From: Rikenellaceae bacterium
GTDB taxonomy: Bacteria > Bacteroidota > Bacteroidia > Bacteroidales > Rikenellaceae
Direction: 5' to 3'
Assembly: GCA_015059715.1 (NCBI GenBank)
Contig: SUZV01000003.1
Span: 1-33,543, forward strand
DNA: 33,543 nucleotides
Positions 31,761 to 33,543 of this stretch are shown here, piece after piece. The position numbers were made by a program, and so were the translations under genes. Positions within the stretch are counted from its first letter, which is position 1. Every line of letters starts with the position of its first letter. Under the pieces are notes generated by a model that saw nothing but the letters and a program-made list of their open reading frames with translations, did no database searches and had not been told where the DNA came from.

Positions 31761-32555
31761 ATGCTCGACAATATCACCAAGTTCTTCTCGCGTAGGCGTA
31801 GCTGGAGCCTTCCCTACGTAATCTTCTTGGCTATCTTCGTGGTCATGCCCCTGGTGTTGATTATGGTCTACGCCTTTCAGGGTAACGATGGCGGCTTCTC
31901 ATTAGAGAACTTCCGCAGGTTCGTAACACAGGCCGAGGCTGCCAACACCTTCATATACTCAATAGGCATAGCACTGATAACAACCATTATATGCCTCGTC
32001 TTAGGCTACCCCGCGGCCTATATCCTCACGCGCATCAAGCCATCGACAGCCACCCTCGTGGTTATGCTCTTCATACTGCCGATGTGGATAAATGTGCTGG
32101 TACGCACGCTGGCCACCGTAGCCCTCTTCGACTTCCTAAGCCTGCCCTTAGGCGAGGGTGCGCTGATATTCGGCATGGTATACAACTTCCTGCCCTTTAT
32201 GATATACCCCATCTACAACACCCTTCAGAAGATGGACAACTCGCTTATTGAGGCCGCCGAGGACCTCGGTGCTACACCCCGACAGGTGTTCCTGCGCGTG
32301 GTGTTCCCACTCTCGATGCCAGGCATCGTGAGCGGCATTATGATGGTATTTATGCCTACAATATCTACCTTCGCAATTGCCGAGCTGCTGACGATGAACA
32401 ACATCAAGCTCTTCGGCACAACGATACAGGAGAATATCAATAACGGCATGTGGCACTATGGCGCAGCACTATCGCTCATAATGCTGATTATCATAGGTAT
32501 AACATCGCTCTTCTCGGATAGCTCGGAGGATGGCGCAAACGAAGGTCTTATATAG
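31761..32555 (+). CDS. potB: Spermidine/putrescine ABC transporter permease PotB
   Basis: PotB is one half of the inner-membrane channel for polyamines. The 264-aa product has about six membrane segments. The BPD_transp_1 loop motif that contacts PotA is LIEAAEDLGATPRQVFLRVVFPLSMPGIVSG (EAAxxLGAxxxxxFxxVxxPxxxPGI) at about 155-186. The frame opens 3 codons earlier at a TTG (31752), but the ATG at 31761 is preferred. It lies 34 bases after potA and 2 before potC; the pair are co-transcribed. N-terminus (LDNITKFFSRRRSWSLPYVIF) is typical of PotB. Confidence 0.93.
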   Translation: MLDNITKFFSRRRSWSLPYVIFLAIFVVMPLVLIMVYAFQGNDGGFSLENFRRFVTQAEAANTFIYSIGIALITTIICLVLGYPAAYILTRIKPSTATLVVMLFILPMWINVLVRTLATVALFDFLSLPLGEGALIFGMVYNFLPFMIYPIYNTLQKMDNSLIEAAEDLGATPRQVFLRVVFPLSMPGIVSGIMMVFMPTISTFAIAELLTMNNIKLFGTTIQENINNGMWHYGAALSLIMLIIIGITSLFSDSSEDGANEGLI

Positions 32556-32557
32556 CT

Positions 32558-33382
32558 ATGAAACGTACACTATCATACCTCTATCTGGTGTTGCTGCTGG
32601 TGATGCTCTACGCCCCTATAGTCATCATCGCCATATTCTCGTTTACCGAGTCTAAGGTATTGGGCAACTGGACAGGCTTCTCTACAGAGCTCTACGCCTC
32701 ACTCTTCTCGGGTGGCGTGAACAACTCGCTTATAGATGCCATCAAGAACACCTTCATCATCGCCCTCACAGCCGCCACCGTATCCACACTGCTCGGCACC
32801 GTAGCGGCAATAGGTATCCACGACCTGCGCTACAGAAAGCGTCGCGCTGTAAACTTCGTAAACAACATTCCGATTCTTAACCCCGATATTATCACAGGTA
32901 TCTCGCTATTCCTTCTCTTCATATCGCTCGGAATAACTCAGGGATACCTGACCGTCATCTTGGCCCACATAACCTTCTGTACGCCATACGTTGTCCTTAG
33001 CATTATGCCGCGTCTGACACAGATGAATCCCAATATCTACGAGGCGGCTCTCGACCTCGGAGCTACGCCTATGCAGGCTATGCGCCACGTCATAATCCCC
33101 GAGATACGCCCAGGTATGATATCTGGCTTTATCCTCGCCTTTACGCTCTCGATTGACGACTTCGCAGTCACGATATTTACCAACGGTACGGATGGCTTGG
33201 AGACTCTATCGACATACATTTATGCCGATGCTCGCAAGGGAGGTCTTACCCCCGAGCTACGCGCACTATCGACAATAATCCTCGTCGTGGTGCTGGTACT
33301 CCTTATCGTCGTAAACTACCGCGCACATCGCCAGAGTCTCCGCGCCGAGGAGGTCAATGGTGGGATAAACACCCCAAAATAG
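32558..33382 (+). CDS. potC: Spermidine/putrescine ABC transporter permease PotC
   Basis: The second inner-membrane half of the polyamine channel. The 274-aa product starts MKRTLSYLYLVLLLVMLYAPI, has about six membrane segments and the coupling motif YEAALDLGATPMQAMRHVIIPEIRPGMISG (EAAxDLGAxxxxAxxxVxxPxxxPGM). The segment following it, ILAFTLSIDDFAVTIFTNG, is the PotC-type S-x-DDF signature. Two bases separate it from potB. The tail beyond residue 255 is polar and probably cytoplasmic. Confidence 0.94.
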   Translation: MKRTLSYLYLVLLLVMLYAPIVIIAIFSFTESKVLGNWTGFSTELYASLFSGGVNNSLIDAIKNTFIIALTAATVSTLLGTVAAIGIHDLRYRKRRAVNFVNNIPILNPDIITGISLFLLFISLGITQGYLTVILAHITFCTPYVVLSIMPRLTQMNPNIYEAALDLGATPMQAMRHVIIPEIRPGMISGFILAFTLSIDDFAVTIFTNGTDGLETLSTYIYADARKGGLTPELRALSTIILVVVLVLLIVVNYRAHRQSLRAEEVNGGINTPK

Positions 33383-33397
33383 AGTTACAGAGTTATT

Positions 33398-33543
33398 ATG
33401 AGACTATACACAACAAAGATATTCGCCATCGTAGCACTCATAGGCCTACTGTTAGGGTGCTCGGGCGAGGAGGAGCGACTGCAACGCCTCAAGGTGTACA
33501 ACTGGGGCGACTATATCGACGAAGAGCTACTAACCGAGTTCGA
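33398..33543 (+). CDS. potD: Spermidine/putrescine-binding lipoprotein PotD (3' end outside window)
   Basis: Only the first 48 residues are visible. A lipoprotein signal (IFAIVALIGLLLGC, lipidated Cys) is followed by SGEEE and then LKVYNWGDYIDEELLTEF, the conserved opening of PotD/PotF binding proteins. It is 15 bases after potC, as expected for the substrate-binding gene of the operon. Confidence 0.9.
   Translation, partial: MRLYTTKIFAIVALIGLLLGCSGEEERLQRLKVYNWGDYIDEELLTEF

Overview
The window looks like chromosomal DNA of a Bacteroidales bacterium, most probably a Rikenellaceae/Alistipes-like gut organism. The evidence is the Bacteroidota-type promoter (TTTG, about 19-20 bp, TAnnTTTG) in front of many genes, several BACON-domain and Omp28-type lipoproteins, a GLPGLI-family protein beside a TonB-dependent receptor, and a lack of Shine-Dalgarno sequences with one clear exception. 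The genus is inferred from style, not from a marker comparison.

Layout. 1-2500: 3' part of a large parallel beta-helix surface protein gene, broken by an apparent 1-base frameshift near 1091, followed by a terminator and a GAC-repeat tract. 2796-5476: divergent queG (queuosine tRNA modification) and a long-chain acyl-CoA synthetase. 5490-5867: tRNA-Thr(GGT) with promoter and terminator, then an orphan tRNA 3' half with its own terminator. 5962-10565: glycerate kinase, an M1-family lipoprotein aminopeptidase and a DUF3298/RsiV-like lipoprotein. 10700-11700: tRNA-Glu(CTC) and tRNA-Ser(GCT) facing each other across a hairpin-rich repeat island. 11716-16205: a SpoU/TrmH methyltransferase, an outer-membrane protein, glnS and an unrecognised protein. 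16263-16514: two tandem copies of a 128-bp nested palindrome.

16514-21046 (minus strand) is a three-gene operon of BACON lipoproteins with different C-terminal modules (SusE/F-like, Omp28 thioredoxin-like, unknown), driven by a consensus promoter. 21596-22420 encodes a small outer-membrane beta-barrel. 22590-25176 is a compact phage-derived module: an XRE-S24 repressor facing a 97-aa protein and a complete large terminase, with overlapping divergent promoters and no other phage genes visible. 25499-29778 (minus strand) is a GLPGLI / small secreted protein / TonB-dependent receptor operon bracketed by two inverted copies of a MITE-like element; one copy supplies the last codons of the GLPGLI gene. 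30341 to the end is the potABC(D) spermidine/putrescine ABC transporter operon, cut by the window edge inside potD.

Housekeeping genes (queG, trmH-like, glnS, three tRNAs, pot) alternate with envelope genes and small repeats. The most unusual parts are the MITE-bracketed GLPGLI operon with a 21-bp-phased direct repeat upstream of its promoter, the lone repressor-terminase module, and the structured intergenic repeats.
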